Source: Marinomonas posidonica_A (GTDB taxonomy: Bacteria; Pseudomonadota; Gammaproteobacteria; Pseudomonadales; Marinomonadaceae). Taken from it: 64,000 nt of DNA. Positions 18,255 to 26,444 of this stretch are shown in pieces (the stretch's first letter is position 1; the number at the start of each line of letters is the position of its first letter). The notes below the pieces were generated by a model that searched no databases, had not been told where the DNA came from, and saw only the letters and a list, made by a program, of their open reading frames with translations. Position numbers and translations under genes: made by a program. Location: NCBI RefSeq assembly GCF_043643765.1, contig NZ_JBHZSP010000007.1:124001-188000 (forward strand). Direction: 5' to 3'.

Positions 18255-18438
18255 GCTTGCTTGAAGCACTAGGACGCAAGCTCATTTTAATACAGTAGAA
18301 ATTCCGTATTTCCTAAGGACTGTTTTAATGAATTTATGTATTATGTGCGGCCAGTTATAACACTATGATAATAAATGTTGGGAAAGTTCGAGTCAGTCGT
18401 CTTTCTTAACCCACAATTTAAATTGGGGACATGAAACA

Positions 18439-19245
18439 ATGAAAAAAGTACTGATTGCTTTTGCTGCTATGGTCAGCGCAACGGTTGCGTCTGCTTCAGA
18501 CATTAACCTTTGGGAAAAATCCACTTTGAATGAAATCCTAACACGTGGCGAGCTGCAAGTGTGTCTTGAAGCGGGTTACATTCCTTTTGATATGCGTGAC
18601 AAAAAAGGCAACATTGTTGGCTTTGACGTGGATATCGCAAAATCAATGGCGAAAGCGATGGGTGTAAAAGTAGACCTACGTAACACTGCTTGGGATGGCA
18701 TTATTCCAGCGCTGTTAACTGGCAAGTGTGACATCATCATTTCTGGTATGACTATCACGGCTGAGCGTAACTTAAAAGTTAACTTTACTGACCCCTACAT
18801 CATTGTTGGTCAAACGATTCTGTTGAATCCTAAACTGGAAGGCAAAGTTAAGTCATACCGTGATTTGAATAATAGCCAATACACAGTAGCGACTAAATTA
18901 GGCACAACGGCAGATTACGCGGCGAAGAAATACCTAAGCAAAGCGAAACTTAACCTGTTTGAAACAGAGTCTGAGGGTGCTTTGGAAGTGATTAATGGTA
19001 ATGCGGATGCATTTGTTTATGACCTACCATACAACTCAGTTTACTCCGCTCAAAACTCGTCTAAGGTTGTTCACCTAGATACTCCTTTCACTTACGAGCC
19101 TCTTGGTATGGCCGTTCGTAAAGGTGATCCAGACTTCATGAACTTCCTAAACAACTACCTAACTCAGATCAAAGGCGATGGGACTTACGATAAAATTTAC
19201 AACAAATGGTTCGTAAGTGATGCATGGATGAAAAACATCCAGTAA
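18439..19245 (+). CDS. Polar amino-acid ABC transporter, periplasmic binding protein
   Basis: 268 residues. Signal peptide at 1-19 ends in VASA. The mature part opens with the SBP family-3 pattern (RGELQVCLEAGYIPFDMRDKKG, of which only part need be read) and continues with GFDVDIAKSMAKAMG and DGIIPALLTGKCDIIISGMT. It should bind an amino acid in the periplasm and deliver it to the permease encoded next. A strong terminator separates it from the permease gene, an arrangement that usually gives excess binding protein. The neighbouring transsulfuration gene hints at a sulfur-containing ligand. Confidence 0.92.
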   Translation: MKKVLIAFAAMVSATVASASDINLWEKSTLNEILTRGELQVCLEAGYIPFDMRDKKGNIVGFDVDIAKSMAKAMGVKVDLRNTAWDGIIPALLTGKCDIIISGMTITAERNLKVNFTDPYIIVGQTILLNPKLEGKVKSYRDLNNSQYTVATKLGTTADYAAKKYLSKAKLNLFETESEGALEVINGNADAFVYDLPYNSVYSAQNSSKVVHLDTPFTYEPLGMAVRKGDPDFMNFLNNYLTQIKGDGTYDKIYNKWFVSDAWMKNIQ

Positions 19246-19261
19246 AATCCGCTCCTGTTAT

Positions 19262-19295
19262 AAAAAGTGGCGCTGACAGCGCCACTTTTTGTTTT
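19262..19295 (+). terminator. Terminator/attenuator between binding-protein and permease genes
   Basis: A perfect 13-bp inverted repeat (19262-19274 with 19278-19290) with a 3-base loop; the right arm ends in five T followed by GTTTT. It lies 16 bases after the stop of the binding-protein gene and should let only part of transcription reach the permease and ATPase genes. Confidence 0.9.
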
Positions 19296-19399
19296 CATAA
19301 CAGCTAGCGATTCACCTTAGTTAAGGTGGCTAGTGTCCTAGTAGGTTTGGATGCCTATTCTTAATTTAAGTTGGAAACACGACGGGGAACCTCTCATCG

Positions 19400-20350
19400 A
19401 TGGAAAATAAATCACACCTGCTTTTATGGAAAGGCTTATTTTTGCTGATCCTAGTTGGATTGGGCTTTGGTATTTACGCCTCCAGTAAAAGCATTGATTA
19501 CACTTGGCGTTGGGAACGTATTCCCCAATACATTGTGAGTACTGAGCCGACTGAAATTCGGGCACCTTTTGATGGCACGGCTTATGTAGACGATGCAACC
19601 AATACCATCACGATTGAATCCGATATTGGTCTTGACCCTTTGATCATCAAGGATTTTGATGAGGCCATGATCTATGATGGTGATTTAGTGTTTGAAGGCG
19701 ATGCCGTCGCTGAGCAAACCGGTTGGACTATTGGACCCATTACCTGGGGCTTATGGATTACACTGAAATTGTCTGTGGTTTCACTGATTTTTGCAGTCAT
19801 TATTGGCTTGTTTACCGGTCTGGCTCGTATTTCTCATAATCCAGTACTGCGTTATCTCGCCATTACCTATATTGAGTTGATTCGTGGTACGCCGCTTCTG
19901 GTACAGATTTTCATCTTCTATTTCTTTATTGGTACCGTATTAAGTTTGGACCGCTTCACAGCAGGTGTCGCCGCGCTTTCTGTTTTTACTGGGGCTTATA
20001 TTGCTGAGATCGTTCGTTCTGGTATTCAATCAATCCACCCAGGACAAATGGAAGCGGCTCGTAGTTTGGGGATGAACTATGTTCAAGCCATGGTGAATGT
20101 TATTTTGCCACAGGCGTTTAAGCGAACATTGCCACCGATGGCTGGTCAGTTCATTAACTTGATTAAAGACTCCTCTTTGGTGTCTGTTATTTCGATTACC
20201 GATTTGACCAAAGCGGGTCGTGAAGTCGTGAGTTCTACTTTCGCGCCTTTTGAAGTTTGGTTTACGGTAGCCCTATTGTACTTAGTGTTAACGGGTGCGT
20301 TATCTTGGGCGATTCAATATCTAGAGAAGAGGTTGTCAGCCAGTGACTAA
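19400..20350 (+). CDS. Polar amino-acid ABC transporter permease with periplasmic insert
   Basis: 316 residues. Membrane segment 1 is at about 10-28. Residues ~30-105 form a hydrophilic insert, not present in short GlnP/HisM permeases, with an IRAPFDGTAY start and DGDLVFEGDAV end that recall biotinyl/lipoyl-type sandwich domains. A standard permease core follows: ITLKLSVVSLIFAVIIG, ELIRGTPLLVQIF, and the EAA loop GQMEAARSLGMNYVQAM. It overlaps the ATPase start by 8 bases. Function: inner-membrane channel for the amino acid bound by the preceding protein. The role of the insert is unknown. Confidence 0.9.
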   Translation: MENKSHLLLWKGLFLLILVGLGFGIYASSKSIDYTWRWERIPQYIVSTEPTEIRAPFDGTAYVDDATNTITIESDIGLDPLIIKDFDEAMIYDGDLVFEGDAVAEQTGWTIGPITWGLWITLKLSVVSLIFAVIIGLFTGLARISHNPVLRYLAITYIELIRGTPLLVQIFIFYFFIGTVLSLDRFTAGVAALSVFTGAYIAEIVRSGIQSIHPGQMEAARSLGMNYVQAMVNVILPQAFKRTLPPMAGQFINLIKDSSLVSVISITDLTKAGREVVSSTFAPFEVWFTVALLYLVLTGALSWAIQYLEKRLSASD

Positions 20351-21089
20351 GCAAGTAGACGAGCGAATTATTCGCGCCGAAAATGTCGACAAAATTTATC
20401 CAAATGGCTGTCATGCGTTGAAACAGGTGTCTTTGGACATTAAGCGCGGTGAAGTGGTGGTCATTATTGGTCCTAGTGGTTCCGGTAAGTCAACTTTTTT
20501 GCGCACATTGAACCAGCTGGAAACCATTTCAAAAGGCACAATTCTGATTGATGATGTTAGCTTGACTGACAAGAAAACCAACATCAATAAAGTTCGTGAA
20601 GAAGTGGGCATGGTGTTCCAATCTTTCAACTTATTTCCACATAAAACCGCTTTAGGCAATGTCATGTTGTCGCCGATCAAGGTATTAAAAAAGTCTAAAC
20701 AGGAAGCAGACAGCGAAGGCCGTGAACTACTGAAACGTGTGGGCTTGGCAGAGCGTATGAATAACTACCCATCGCACTTGTCCGGTGGTCAGCAGCAACG
20801 TGTTGCCATTGCTCGTGCACTGGCAATGATGCCAAAAATTATGTTGTTTGATGAGCCAACCAGTGCCCTTGATCCTGAAATGGTTGGGGAAGTGTTGGAT
20901 GTCATGAAAAGTCTTGCCAGTGACGGTATGACCATGGTGGTTGTGACTCACGAAATGGGCTTTGCCCGTGAAGTGGCGGATCGCGTCGTCTTTATGGAAG
21001 ATGGGGAGTTGGTCTTTGAAGAGTCGCCAGAGCGTTTCTTTGAATCGGATAACCCACGCTTACAGCGTTTCCTTGGTCAAGTGCTATAA
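20343..21089 (+). CDS. Polar amino-acid ABC transporter ATP-binding protein
   Basis: 248-residue cytoplasmic ATPase of the GlnQ/HisP type. Walker A is GPSGSGKST, the Q-loop is FQSFNLFPH, the signature LSGGQQQRVAIARAL and Walker B MLFDEPTSALDPE, followed by the H-loop VVTHEMGFAREV. GTG is the start, overlapping the permease gene by 8 bases. It powers the importer encoded by the two preceding genes. A LysR gene follows 82 bases later on the same strand. Confidence 0.94.
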   Translation: MTKQVDERIIRAENVDKIYPNGCHALKQVSLDIKRGEVVVIIGPSGSGKSTFLRTLNQLETISKGTILIDDVSLTDKKTNINKVREEVGMVFQSFNLFPHKTALGNVMLSPIKVLKKSKQEADSEGRELLKRVGLAERMNNYPSHLSGGQQQRVAIARALAMMPKIMLFDEPTSALDPEMVGEVLDVMKSLASDGMTMVVVTHEMGFAREVADRVVFMEDGELVFEESPERFFESDNPRLQRFLGQVL

Positions 21090-21171
21090 GCGCTTAGACT
21101 TTATGTCTACCGTGCTTTCGGTTAAAGTCGCCTTGCTCTTTATGATCAAGGCGACTTGCTAGGCACCGAGT

Positions 21172-22068
21172 ATGAATCAAAAATCTCTCCCTCCCTTAAA
21201 TTGGCTACATACCTTTGAAGCGTCTGCACGCCATCTTAATTTTACGCATGCTGCGGCTGAATTGTGTCTGACTCAAGGCGCGGTTAGTCAGCACATACGC
21301 TTGCTCGAAAGTCATCTTGGCACAGCGCTTTTTCAACGTTTGCCTCGTGGCTTGACCCTGACCAAAGATGGTCGAGCGTATTACCCTGTTGTGCAAGACG
21401 CCATTAGCCGTTTGTCTGTTGGTACCAGCGAGATTTTCTCTCCAGATAATCAAAGTATTGTTAAAGTGCGTGGTAGCTTGTCCTTTTTTAGCTATTGGTT
21501 GGCCCCCAAATTAGCCGACTTCAATGCGTTATATCCTCATATAGACATTCGTTATGCGAGCCATATCTGGTTGGCGGAATGGGATGCTGAAGAGGACATG
21601 GAAATCCGTTGGGGGCACGGTGACTGGCAAGGTTTGTTGTCGCAGCGTCTAACATGGGATAGCTTGATGCCCGTCTGCTCACCTGGTTTGCTGCAGAGTA
21701 ATCGCTTAGCGTCGCCAGCGGATTTGGCTCATCATACTTTATTGCATGTACTTGGCTATGAAGAAGGCTGGGGGTATTGGCTTAATATTATGGGGGAAGA
21801 TAAGGTCGATTTTTCCAAAGGCATGCAGTTTGATACCTTAGTCTCGACGCTACGTATGGCGGAACTGGGGCAAGGTGTGGCACTGGCAAGATCGTCTATG
21901 GTTGAAGATTTGATTGCAGAAGGGCGCTTGATTGCTCCTTTTAAGAAAAATATTGAAGCCAGTGAGTCATTCTATTTAGTGAAAGCGTCGAGCGCGACAT
22001 TACCTTCCGCAGCACAAGTGTTTTTTGATTGGTTATTAGAACAGGCTCACAGAGGTAAACCTGTTTAA
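21172..22068 (+). CDS. LysR-family transcriptional regulator (GcvA-like)
   Basis: 298 residues, with an N-terminal helix-turn-helix (FEASARHLNFTHAAAELCLTQGAVSQHIRLLE, shown only in part by any short motif) and a LysR effector domain. It sits at the end of the transsulfuration/amino-acid transporter cluster in the same direction, so it is a likely local regulator. It is not closely similar to the two LysR copies next to azoR-like genes. Effector unknown. Confidence 0.88.
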   Translation: MNQKSLPPLNWLHTFEASARHLNFTHAAAELCLTQGAVSQHIRLLESHLGTALFQRLPRGLTLTKDGRAYYPVVQDAISRLSVGTSEIFSPDNQSIVKVRGSLSFFSYWLAPKLADFNALYPHIDIRYASHIWLAEWDAEEDMEIRWGHGDWQGLLSQRLTWDSLMPVCSPGLLQSNRLASPADLAHHTLLHVLGYEEGWGYWLNIMGEDKVDFSKGMQFDTLVSTLRMAELGQGVALARSSMVEDLIAEGRLIAPFKKNIEASESFYLVKASSATLPSAAQVFFDWLLEQAHRGKPV

Positions 22069-22090
22069 AGATAAAATCAGTCTTCCTGCG

Positions 22091-23062
22091 TTAGAAAAAC
22101 AGCCAACTGAATAATCCAATGATGCCTGCAATCCCCCCAAAAATCATCAGTAATAGCAAGGTGTTTACTGTGTACTTTAAGTACTTATAAGCTTTTCGGT
22201 TGGTTTTTTTCAATTCCTTACTACGTTGCAGCATAGGCGTAACTGTTTTGAAGATTTTATTCGCTAGACCACTTCTGTCCTCTGCTGTATTGGGGACAAG
22301 AGAGGCTTTCATTAAAACCTTATAGCAAGAATTGATAACCCTACCAAAAATGTTTACCGGACGATCAAAGTCACACATTAGAATTAAACGGCTTTCTTCT
22401 GTGTTGTTTTTGACGAAGTGCAAATAGGTTTCATCAAACAACAAATCTTTGCCATCTTGCCAAGCGTATTCTTGGCCATCCACATTAATAAAGCAGCTTT
22501 TTGAATTAGGTGTTTGCAAGCCCAAATGATAACGCAAAGAACAAGCCACAGGATCGAGGTGGCGAGTTAACTCAGAGTCGGCTGGCATGTAAGCAAACAT
22601 AGCACCATTGATGTTCTTTATTCGGCTAAGGATTTCAGTTGTTTTAGGGCACATGGTTTGCGCTGATGTGTGCGTGTAGCCATACCACTTCAAATAAAAT
22701 TTACGCCAGCCATATTTATGGAAAGTGCGAAACCCTACGTCATAGTAAGCATCGGAACCAGGCTGGTTAATATTTTCCAGATCGCCTTGTTGCTGGAGAG
22801 CTAGCGCTTCATCTCGGATGACTTCCCAGTTATCACGCAGTTCGTCTAGTTCTTTAAACTGCAGTGTATCGATAATAGGTTGTTTCACTTGCTTGTTAGA
22901 AAACAAATATAACAAGCAATTCATGGGCGCAAAAATCGGCCAGCCCTTGCGTAAATATTCCGTCCAGCAAGTGTAGCGAATGTTGCCACGATAGGTGTAA
23001 ATGTAATACATGGAAGATAAACTGAAGACCACTGCGAAGAATAGAATGACGGCAAACTGCAT
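22091..23062 (-). CDS. lpxO: Aspartyl/asparaginyl beta-hydroxylase family, LpxO-like
   Basis: 323 residues. An N-terminal membrane anchor is at about 3-22 and a C-terminal hydrophobic segment at about 300-320; the catalytic domain lies between. Iron ligands fit the family pattern: RHLDP (H168, D170) and LHFVKNN (H215), with R225 for 2-oxoglutarate. LpxO enzymes hydroxylate the 2-position of a secondary acyl chain of lipid A at the inner membrane. A related peptide hydroxylase cannot be excluded, but the two-anchor layout matches LpxO. It is a single gene, convergent with the LysR gene. Confidence 0.82.
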   Translation of the reverse strand: MQFAVILFFAVVFSLSSMYYIYTYRGNIRYTCWTEYLRKGWPIFAPMNCLLYLFSNKQVKQPIIDTLQFKELDELRDNWEVIRDEALALQQQGDLENINQPGSDAYYDVGFRTFHKYGWRKFYLKWYGYTHTSAQTMCPKTTEILSRIKNINGAMFAYMPADSELTRHLDPVACSLRYHLGLQTPNSKSCFINVDGQEYAWQDGKDLLFDETYLHFVKNNTEESRLILMCDFDRPVNIFGRVINSCYKVLMKASLVPNTAEDRSGLANKIFKTVTPMLQRSKELKKTNRKAYKYLKYTVNTLLLLMIFGGIAGIIGLFSWLFF

Positions 23063-23320
23063 TTCTTTATCCTAAAGAATGAATAATTTCAGTTGTTATT
23101 ATTTATCAAATTGAAAAGAATGTGAATAAATTGTTGTTGTTTGTGCATGTTTTTCTTCACATATAATAAATTAGAATGGCAATTAGTTCTTATTTTGTAT
23201 GTTCTTGTGCACAGAAAATCTGTGGGGAAAGTCATTGTATGGAAAGTTAAGCAGCCAAGATGACTGCCTAACTTACGGTTCTGAGGACAAGGTGGGCGGG
23301 TTCAAATCGTCATGAATCAA

Positions 23321-23737
23321 CTAAGCCGCATGGCTTTCATCAAAGCTGTCTTCTGAAAATGGATCGGCATCACCTTCTTCCTGATAAAGCTGTTCTTCAT
23401 CTGTCTCTATGACCAAGTCTTCTAATGAGGTGCCTGGTGTTTTCGGTGTGTCGTTTAGCGTCAGTTTTGTTTGTGACGTCTGATCATATTTCTTCTTACT
23501 TACGATTTTCTTTTTGGGACCGAGAGCATTAATGACACTGTTTTTATGCTCAGCTAAGTACATAGACAATGACTCGCGCAGTTGGTCGTTTTCAATGAGC
23601 TGGCTATCACTGAGAATCTGCGTTAGGGCTTCAGCGGTATCCAGAAGCTTGTCGTAAGCGTCTGCTTCGGCTTTTGAAGTAAAGGTCATTTTTTCGATTC
23701 CATGGCGTTCTACGACGTATTTAATAATGACGGACAT
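23321..23737 (-). CDS. yebG: SOS-response protein YebG
   Basis: 138 residues. The first ~75 match YebG (MSVIIKYVVERHG, then SKAEADAYDKLLDTAEAL and a Lys-rich GPKKK end). The remaining ~60 residues are an acidic extension beyond the E. coli length. YebG is a small DNA-damage-induced protein of poorly known function. A perfect LexA box lies 22 bases upstream, so SOS control is well supported here. It is transcribed alone, divergently from an MscS-like gene. Confidence 0.9.
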   Translation of the reverse strand: MSVIIKYVVERHGIEKMTFTSKAEADAYDKLLDTAEALTQILSDSQLIENDQLRESLSMYLAEHKNSVINALGPKKKIVSKKKYDQTSQTKLTLNDTPKTPGTSLEDLVIETDEEQLYQEEGDADPFSEDSFDESHAA

Positions 23738-23758
23738 AAGTCACCTCACAAAAATTTA

Positions 23759-23778
23759 TACTGTACAAATATACAGTA
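23759..23778. promoter_or_regulatory. LexA (SOS) box
   Basis: TACTGT-N8-ACAGTA at 23759-23778, matching the gammaproteobacterial LexA consensus CTGT-N8-ACAG with the extra flanking TA/TA and an AT-rich middle. It is 22 bases from the yebG start. The divergent MscS-like gene starts 84 bases away on the other side. Confidence 0.93.
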
Positions 23779-23861
23779 TAAATTTTTATCTTGTCTATAC
23801 TTTATTGTTGTCACAAGGAATGATTGTTAAAGTAGCGTCTTCCGTATAGAAGTGACTCTTT

Positions 23862-24731
23862 ATGCCTTTCGATTTTTCTCAATTGGATTTATCCATTATC
23901 ACAGACCATGTAGAGCTAGCGCTTACCCTGGCATTAATCTTGTTGGTGTATTTGATTCGACGTTATACCAAACGAGCAATTCGGCTCAATCAACACATTG
24001 ATCATGATAAAAAGCGTCAACGAATCAATGCTGCGGACAACTCCTTTAATTTCCTGTTTGTTGTTGGCCTGATTCTGATTTGGTCGTCTGAACTTCAAAA
24101 TATCGCCATTTCCATTGCGGCCTTTATGGTGGCTTTGGTGATTGCAACGAAAGAGTTTATTGCCTGTATTGTGGGGGCGTTTTATCGAGCCAGTACTCGC
24201 CCATACCAAGTAGGAGATTGGATTAAAGTGGCCAATTTCGAAGGCGAAGTGACGGACAGCGACTGGTTGTCTACAACCTTATTTGAAGTGGATTTAAAAG
24301 GCGGAAGTTATGCTTATACTGGAAGAACAACCGTCGTGCCAAATAGCGTCTTATTAGTTCATACCGTTCAAAATTTGAATTACATGCGCCGTTATGTCAC
24401 GCACAGTTTCTCTATTTCTAGACAATCCGATGAAGTGAATTTGTTCGAAATCAAAGAGCACATATTGGCTAAGCTTAAAGAATACAGTGAGCATTTTCAC
24501 GAAGTGGCCATTCGTTACAACAGCCTAATTGAAAAGCGCTTGGACATTAATATTTCGGGTCCTGAGCCTCGAGTGCGCATCACTACTACCCCAGAGGGTT
24601 ATAATATCTTTACGGTTTCCTTGTTTTGTCCAACCGATGAAGCGGTAGAAATAGAACAAAAAGTAACGGAAGACTTTATGCGTTTTTGGTTTGATAAACG
24701 CCAAGAGTTTTTAATGCAGAAGGCGAACTAG
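23862..24731 (+). CDS. Small mechanosensitive channel, MscS family
   Basis: 289 residues. Two to three hydrophobic segments (about 18-35, 62-78 and 82-105) precede the MscS beta-domain (RPYQVGDWIKVANFEGEV) and a C-terminal alpha/beta part. Homologues open under membrane tension and release solutes on osmotic downshock. The pore helix (IAISIAAFMVALVIATKE) is less Gly/Ala-rich than in MscS, so conduction properties may differ. A lipoprotein gene follows after 8 bases and probably shares the transcript. Confidence 0.85.
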   Translation: MPFDFSQLDLSIITDHVELALTLALILLVYLIRRYTKRAIRLNQHIDHDKKRQRINAADNSFNFLFVVGLILIWSSELQNIAISIAAFMVALVIATKEFIACIVGAFYRASTRPYQVGDWIKVANFEGEVTDSDWLSTTLFEVDLKGGSYAYTGRTTVVPNSVLLVHTVQNLNYMRRYVTHSFSISRQSDEVNLFEIKEHILAKLKEYSEHFHEVAIRYNSLIEKRLDINISGPEPRVRITTTPEGYNIFTVSLFCPTDEAVEIEQKVTEDFMRFWFDKRQEFLMQKAN

Positions 24732-24739
24732 GAAGCATT

Positions 24740-25330
24740 ATGATATTGATAAAAAAGTCTCTTAACCTGAGTTTGTTGGCGCTACTTTGCTTAACCTTGA
24801 CGGCTTGTAATAGCTTTCGGATTAGCGAAAGTAAAATCAACGACGATCTGACAAAGCAAATAGAAACCGCTCAAGACACTCGTTTTGAATTGGCGGCTGA
24901 AGGGCAAGCCGTGGCATTAAATCTGGCCATAAGGCAGGCCAATGTTGACTTTCTTGAGCGTGATGGTGGCGTAATTGCGATCGCTTTGATGTGTGACTTA
25001 ACTGGTGAAGTGTCGGCGTTTGGGCAAAACTTCTCATTAACCACACAAGTGAATCCTGAGTTTGAAGCTGGCATTCGTCTTCAAGATCAAGACCTGTTTT
25101 TAGTGGCACCAAGATTAACTCAAGTAGCAATCAAGGGTTCTAGCTTTGACGAAAGAGTCATACGGACAGCATTAGGTTCTTTGCAGGACAGAGTAGAGCA
25201 AGTGTTGCGTCAATATTTTGATCAACATCCTATTTATACTTTGGATCACTCACCGTTCGAAAAATTGGCGGCTTCACTGGTGTCGAACATCGAAATAAAA
25301 GATGATTCCCTTGAATTATCTATGTTTTAG
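24740..25330 (+). CDS. DUF1439 lipoprotein (YceB-like)
   Basis: 196 residues. Lipoprotein signal with lipobox LTAC (Cys at about residue 22), so the mature protein is lipid-anchored in the envelope. The rest matches the DUF1439/YceB family (KINDDLTKQI near the start, then a mostly beta domain and a long C-terminal helix). Function unknown; the fold is lipid-binding-like in relatives. It is 8 bases after the MscS-like gene. Confidence 0.8.
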   Translation: MILIKKSLNLSLLALLCLTLTACNSFRISESKINDDLTKQIETAQDTRFELAAEGQAVALNLAIRQANVDFLERDGGVIAIALMCDLTGEVSAFGQNFSLTTQVNPEFEAGIRLQDQDLFLVAPRLTQVAIKGSSFDERVIRTALGSLQDRVEQVLRQYFDQHPIYTLDHSPFEKLAASLVSNIEIKDDSLELSMF

Positions 25331-25395
25331 CTGAATGAAGCATTTTATAATGGCGCGATGTATTCCGCAGTAACCTATTGAAATGAGGACACCCC

Positions 25396-25875
25396 ATGTC
25401 GATTGCAGACAACCAAGTGGTTCAGTTCCACTACACTCTTCGCAGTGGTGATGAGCTGATTGAAACTTCCGCTGGCAAAGACCCTGTTGCTTATCTGCAC
25501 GGTCACGGCAACATTATTCCTGGTTTGGAAAAAGCCATGACAGGAAAAGCAGAAGGTGATGAATTCGAAGTCACTGTCACGCCAGCAGAGGGCTATGGTG
25601 AGCGCAAAGAAAATCACACTCAACAAATGCCAGTGAAACATTTGCAAGGTGCTAAGCGTTGGAAACCGGGGATGGTGGCAACCGTACAAACGGACAAAGG
25701 AGTGCGTCAGGTAACGATTGTAAAAATGGGGCTAAAACACGCTACCGTTGATATCAACCATCCTCTGTCAGGCAAAGATTTAACCTTCAATATTCAAGTG
25801 ATTGATACTCGTGAAGCGACCAACGATGAAATCGCTCACGGTCATGCGCATGGGGTAGGTGGTCATCACCACTGA
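25396..25875 (+). CDS. slyD: FKBP-type peptidyl-prolyl isomerase, SlyD-like
   Basis: 159 residues. The FKBP core opens with VVQFHYTLRSGDEL and has the GLEKAMTGKAEGD active-site strand; an insert-in-flap domain follows (PAEGYGERKENHTQQMP). The C-terminus is a short His-rich metal-binding tail (HGHAHGVGGHHH), shorter than E. coli SlyD. The enzyme folds proline-containing proteins in the cytosol and may donate nickel. It has its own terminator directly downstream. Confidence 0.9.
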   Translation: MSIADNQVVQFHYTLRSGDELIETSAGKDPVAYLHGHGNIIPGLEKAMTGKAEGDEFEVTVTPAEGYGERKENHTQQMPVKHLQGAKRWKPGMVATVQTDKGVRQVTIVKMGLKHATVDINHPLSGKDLTFNIQVIDTREATNDEIAHGHAHGVGGHHH

Positions 25876-25890
25876 TACATCCGAATTGAG

Positions 25891-25922
25891 AAGGCCTCTG
25901 TTTTCATAGCAGGGGCTTTTTT
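25891..25922 (+). terminator. Terminator after slyD
   Basis: A stem of 7-8 bp (25894-25900 with 25910-25916, one G-U pair) is followed by six T. It lies 18 bases past the slyD stop. Confidence 0.8.
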
Positions 25923-25998
25923 ATGCCTACTGTTTGATGATCTCAATCAAAACTCGAGAGTTAATTACTAAAAAATAATAAGAATCGTTATCAATTTC

Positions 25999-26027
25999 TT
26001 GACAGGAATGGCTTCACCGAACATTAT
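25999..26027 (+). promoter_or_regulatory. Sigma-70 promoter of the fagA-fumC unit
   Basis: A perfect -35 hexamer TTGACA (25999-26004), a 17-base spacer and CATTAT (26022-26027, four of six) as -10. A Fur-type site follows at once. Confidence 0.75.
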
Positions 26028-26042
26028 TGATAATAGTTATCA
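26028..26042. promoter_or_regulatory. Fur box
   Basis: TGATAAT-a-GTTATCA at 26028-26042 matches the 7-1-7 Fur consensus at all but one paired position. It covers the expected transcription start, just past the -10. A weaker second match (25979-25993) lies upstream of the -35. Iron-replete repression is therefore expected. Confidence 0.85.
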
Positions 26043-26067
26043 TTTATAATGTTTGGAGGGTAGGGCT

Positions 26068-26424
26068 ATGAGTCGTTACTTGGTGCCATTTTCTGTACTT
26101 GAACAAACCATTCAGGCAGGCCAATGTGCCGACTCGCCAGAGGTGTTGTATCACTATCTGAATTTAACGGAAGAATATGCGGAGCGTTTAAACATTACCG
26201 ATGCGGCTGAGCTGCATCAGAGAGTGTTTAATGTGTTGTTGGATACCGTGTGCGATACCAATATTGCGCCACATTGGCGACAAACTTGTTTGGATAAAGT
26301 GTACTTGCCTCTTTCTCATCTCAAACGTCTGATCGTGACCTATCAGGATGCGAGAAATTATTTCAAAATGGAGCATAATCTTAGGGTGTTGAGCCATTAC
26401 TTCATCTCTTCTTTTGAGTCGTAA
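26068..26424 (+). CDS. fagA: FagA-like small protein upstream of fumC
   Basis: 118 residues from the ATG at 26068, which has GGAGGG at 26055-26060; an in-frame TTG at 26053 is less likely. No membrane segment or signal is visible. The pattern FNVLLDTVCDTNIAPHWRQTCLDKVYLPL recalls, in my memory, the Fur-associated protein FagA of Pseudomonas, which precedes fumC there. Here it also precedes fumC, by 20 bases, and lies behind a Fur box. Function is unknown in both cases. Name assigned on similarity plus context. Confidence 0.6.
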   Translation: MSRYLVPFSVLEQTIQAGQCADSPEVLYHYLNLTEEYAERLNITDAAELHQRVFNVLLDTVCDTNIAPHWRQTCLDKVYLPLSHLKRLIVTYQDARNYFKMEHNLRVLSHYFISSFES

Positions 26425-26444
26425 ACAAAGGAATCTAATACCGC

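Noticed and set aside
23246..23272. Hairpin downstream of yebG as a terminator
   Set aside because: A 9-bp stem exists but no T-run follows on the minus strand.
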